DNA from: an uncultured bacterium
Lineage (GTDB): Bacteria; Patescibacteriota; Dojkabacteria; SC72
Reading direction: 5' to 3'
Length of the DNA stretch: 13,929 nt
Assembly: GCA_938015795.1 (NCBI GenBank)
Contig: CALLXA010000008.1
Span: forward strand, 1 to 13,929
The number at the start of each line of letters is the position of its first letter. Within the stretch, counting starts at the first letter, position 1. This document shows positions 12,835 through 13,929 of this stretch, in pieces. The notes beneath the pieces are model-generated. The model saw only the letters and a list, made by a program, of their open reading frames with translations, was not told the DNA's origin and did not search any database. A program made the translations under genes and the position numbers.

Positions 12835-13929
12835 GATATACCTGCTAGATATCCGGTACTCCAACATATTTGGAGATTGTATCCTCCAGTAGGTCCATAC
12901 ACATCAATTATTTCACCTGCAAAGTAGAGATTATTGATAATTTTAGATTTCATTGTTTTAGGATCTATTTCTTTTACATTTATACCTCCTGCTGTAACTA
13001 CAGCTCTTTCCCATCCCTCTGTGTCCTTTATATTTAATGTAAATTCTTTTATCATATGTAAAAGAGTATTTCTTTTCTCTTTTGAAACTTGTGAAGCCAT
13101 TTCGTTTGGATGTATTTCACAGAGATCTAAAATTACAGGAATAATTGATTTTGGTAATAATTTGTCTAATGAATTTTTCATTGCACTATTTCCAGCCTCT
13201 TGTAAATCTCTAGTTATCCTATCTTTTAATTGTGGAAAGGATAGGGCAGATTTTAAATCTATTTCTACTTTTACAGGATTTTCTTCTAAAAGATTTCCAA
13301 CTTCTCGAGATATATCTATAACTATTGGTCCTGATATTCCTTCATGTGTGAAGAGCATCTCTCCAAATTTAGAAATTACCTTTTTGTTTTTACAAAAGAT
13401 ATTCAAAGAAACATTTTTTAATGATAGTCCTGCTAATCTATTTATCCAAGATTCTTTTACAGTAAGTGCTGTTAATGCTGGTTTAAGAAGTGATATTGTA
13501 TGTCCTAATTTTTTTGCTAATTCAAAACCAAAACCATCGGAACCTGTAAGTGGATATGACTTTCCACCTGTTGCTAATATGTATTTATCAGCAGTAAATG
13601 ATCCTTTGTTTGTTAACAATTCTGTAATTGAATTCTCTTTTGAGAGAATATCTAAAACTGTACATTCGTTCAAAATGTTTGATGAAAGTTTAGAGTAGAA
13701 GGCATCTATTACGGTAAGTGATTTTTCAGTAATTGGAAATACTCTATTCCCTCTCTCTACTTTAGTTTCTACTCCGAGTTTTTTGAAAAATTGTATTGTT
13801 TTCTCTACATTGAATTCTGTAAAAGTATGGAAAAGAAATTTATTATTATCTTTATATTTAGAGATTAATTCTTTTGTATCTGTTGTGTAGTTTGTTATAT
13901 TGCATCTCCCTTTACCAGTTATAAAAAGC
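12831..13929 (-). CDS. BaiN/HI0933-family NAD(P)/FAD-dependent oxidoreductase, N-terminus outside window
   Basis: The frame is open from the right edge to a TAA at 12833-12831, giving 365 residues. It begins with FITGKGRCNITN (about 2-13 of the fragment), the hallmark 'SGGGRCNLTN' of this flavoprotein family, so only about 35-45 N-terminal residues with the GxGxxG FAD loop are missing. Later motifs are YILATGGKSYPLTGSDGFGF, a middle barrel domain, and the C-terminal FAD-binding part: AVVTAGGINVKEIDP, TMKSK, LYFAGEIIDVYGPTGGYN and LQICWSTGYLAG. Members are predicted NAD(P)H-dependent flavin reductases or dehydrogenases; BaiN of gut clostridia acts on bile acids, but most members, probably including this one, have unknown substrates. 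A TTG at 13673 is only an internal possible start: coding continues upstream of it without a stop. It converges on the nucleotidyltransferase gene with a 4-nt overlap. Confidence 0.9.
   Translation of the reverse strand, partial: LFITGKGRCNITNYTTDTKELISKYKDNNKFLFHTFTEFNVEKTIQFFKKLGVETKVERGNRVFPITEKSLTVIDAFYSKLSSNILNECTVLDILSKENSITELLTNKGSFTADKYILATGGKSYPLTGSDGFGFELAKKLGHTISLLKPALTALTVKESWINRLAGLSLKNVSLNIFCKNKKVISKFGEMLFTHEGISGPIVIDISREVGNLLEENPVKVEIDLKSALSFPQLKDRITRDLQEAGNSAMKNSLDKLLPKSIIPVILDLCEIHPNEMASQVSKEKRNTLLHMIKEFTLNIKDTEGWERAVVTAGGINVKEIDPKTMKSKIINNLYFAGEIIDVYGPTGGYNLQICWSTGYLAGIS

Noticed and set aside
13671..13673. TTG as the true start of the flavoprotein
   Set aside because: The frame continues upstream without a stop to the window edge and encodes the conserved GKGRCNITN motif, so the start lies outside the window.
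12934..13698. Plus-strand open frame of 254 codons
   Set aside because: It is antisense to the flavoprotein gene, whose family motifs are unambiguous across the same region.
1..13929. CRISPR array, transposase, integrase or phage genes
   Set aside because: No regularly spaced repeats and no proteins with such motifs were found in any frame I read.

Overview
The window is AT-rich and gene-dense, with short or overlapping gene junctions and stop codons of all three kinds. The gene content suggests a member of the Candidate Phyla Radiation (Patescibacteria): a bacterial stand-alone Elp3, an endonuclease Q-like protein, a long-form nucleoside diphosphate kinase, and a SufC plus a single SufB/D-type protein with no other SUF genes in view. 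Few genes have a Shine-Dalgarno sequence. This placement is inference from remembered family traits, not a phylogeny, and I cannot name the lineage.

Layout. Positions 1-2468 (+) are the end of a surface-polysaccharide cluster: a partial GT4 glycosyltransferase, a second related GT4 enzyme, and a PglC/WcaJ-type phosphoglycosyl transferase, all overlapping. recO follows with an 8-nt overlap, then a 724-residue secreted, membrane-anchored, multi-domain beta protein (3079-5253). A tRNA-Lys(CUU) with a good promoter sits at 5304-5376. Facing it on the minus strand are an endonuclease Q-like gene (5569-6648) and elp3 (6689-8347). ndk diverges from elp3 across 51 nt. ndk and a family-4 uracil-DNA glycosylase gene converge on a 158-nt extended palindrome (9007-9164). 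The glycosylase gene diverges from sufC-sufB across only 29 nt. A minus-strand open frame with no usual start codon (11550-11861) lies tail to tail with sufB. A sugar-nucleotidyltransferase-like gene (11923-12834) then meets a partial BaiN/HI0933-type flavoprotein gene (12831-13929, minus) with a 4-nt overlap.

How the genes work together. The left end builds a lipid-linked cell-surface glycan. The middle and right hold information and repair functions: RecO, two enzymes for deaminated DNA bases, and tRNA wobble modification. Fe-S scaffold assembly is also present.

Most notable. The endonuclease Q gene has an in-frame TGA, after which 62 more codons continue in the same frame and end in what looks like the family's C-terminus. 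The glycosylase keeps only two of the four cysteines expected for its [4Fe-4S] cluster, although it lies beside suf genes. The 158-nt palindrome between ndk and the glycosylase gene looks like a MITE or a structured RNA. The large membrane protein appears to place two carboxypeptidase-regulatory-like domains in the cytoplasm. I see no CRISPR array, transposase, phage gene or clearly new multigene defence system.
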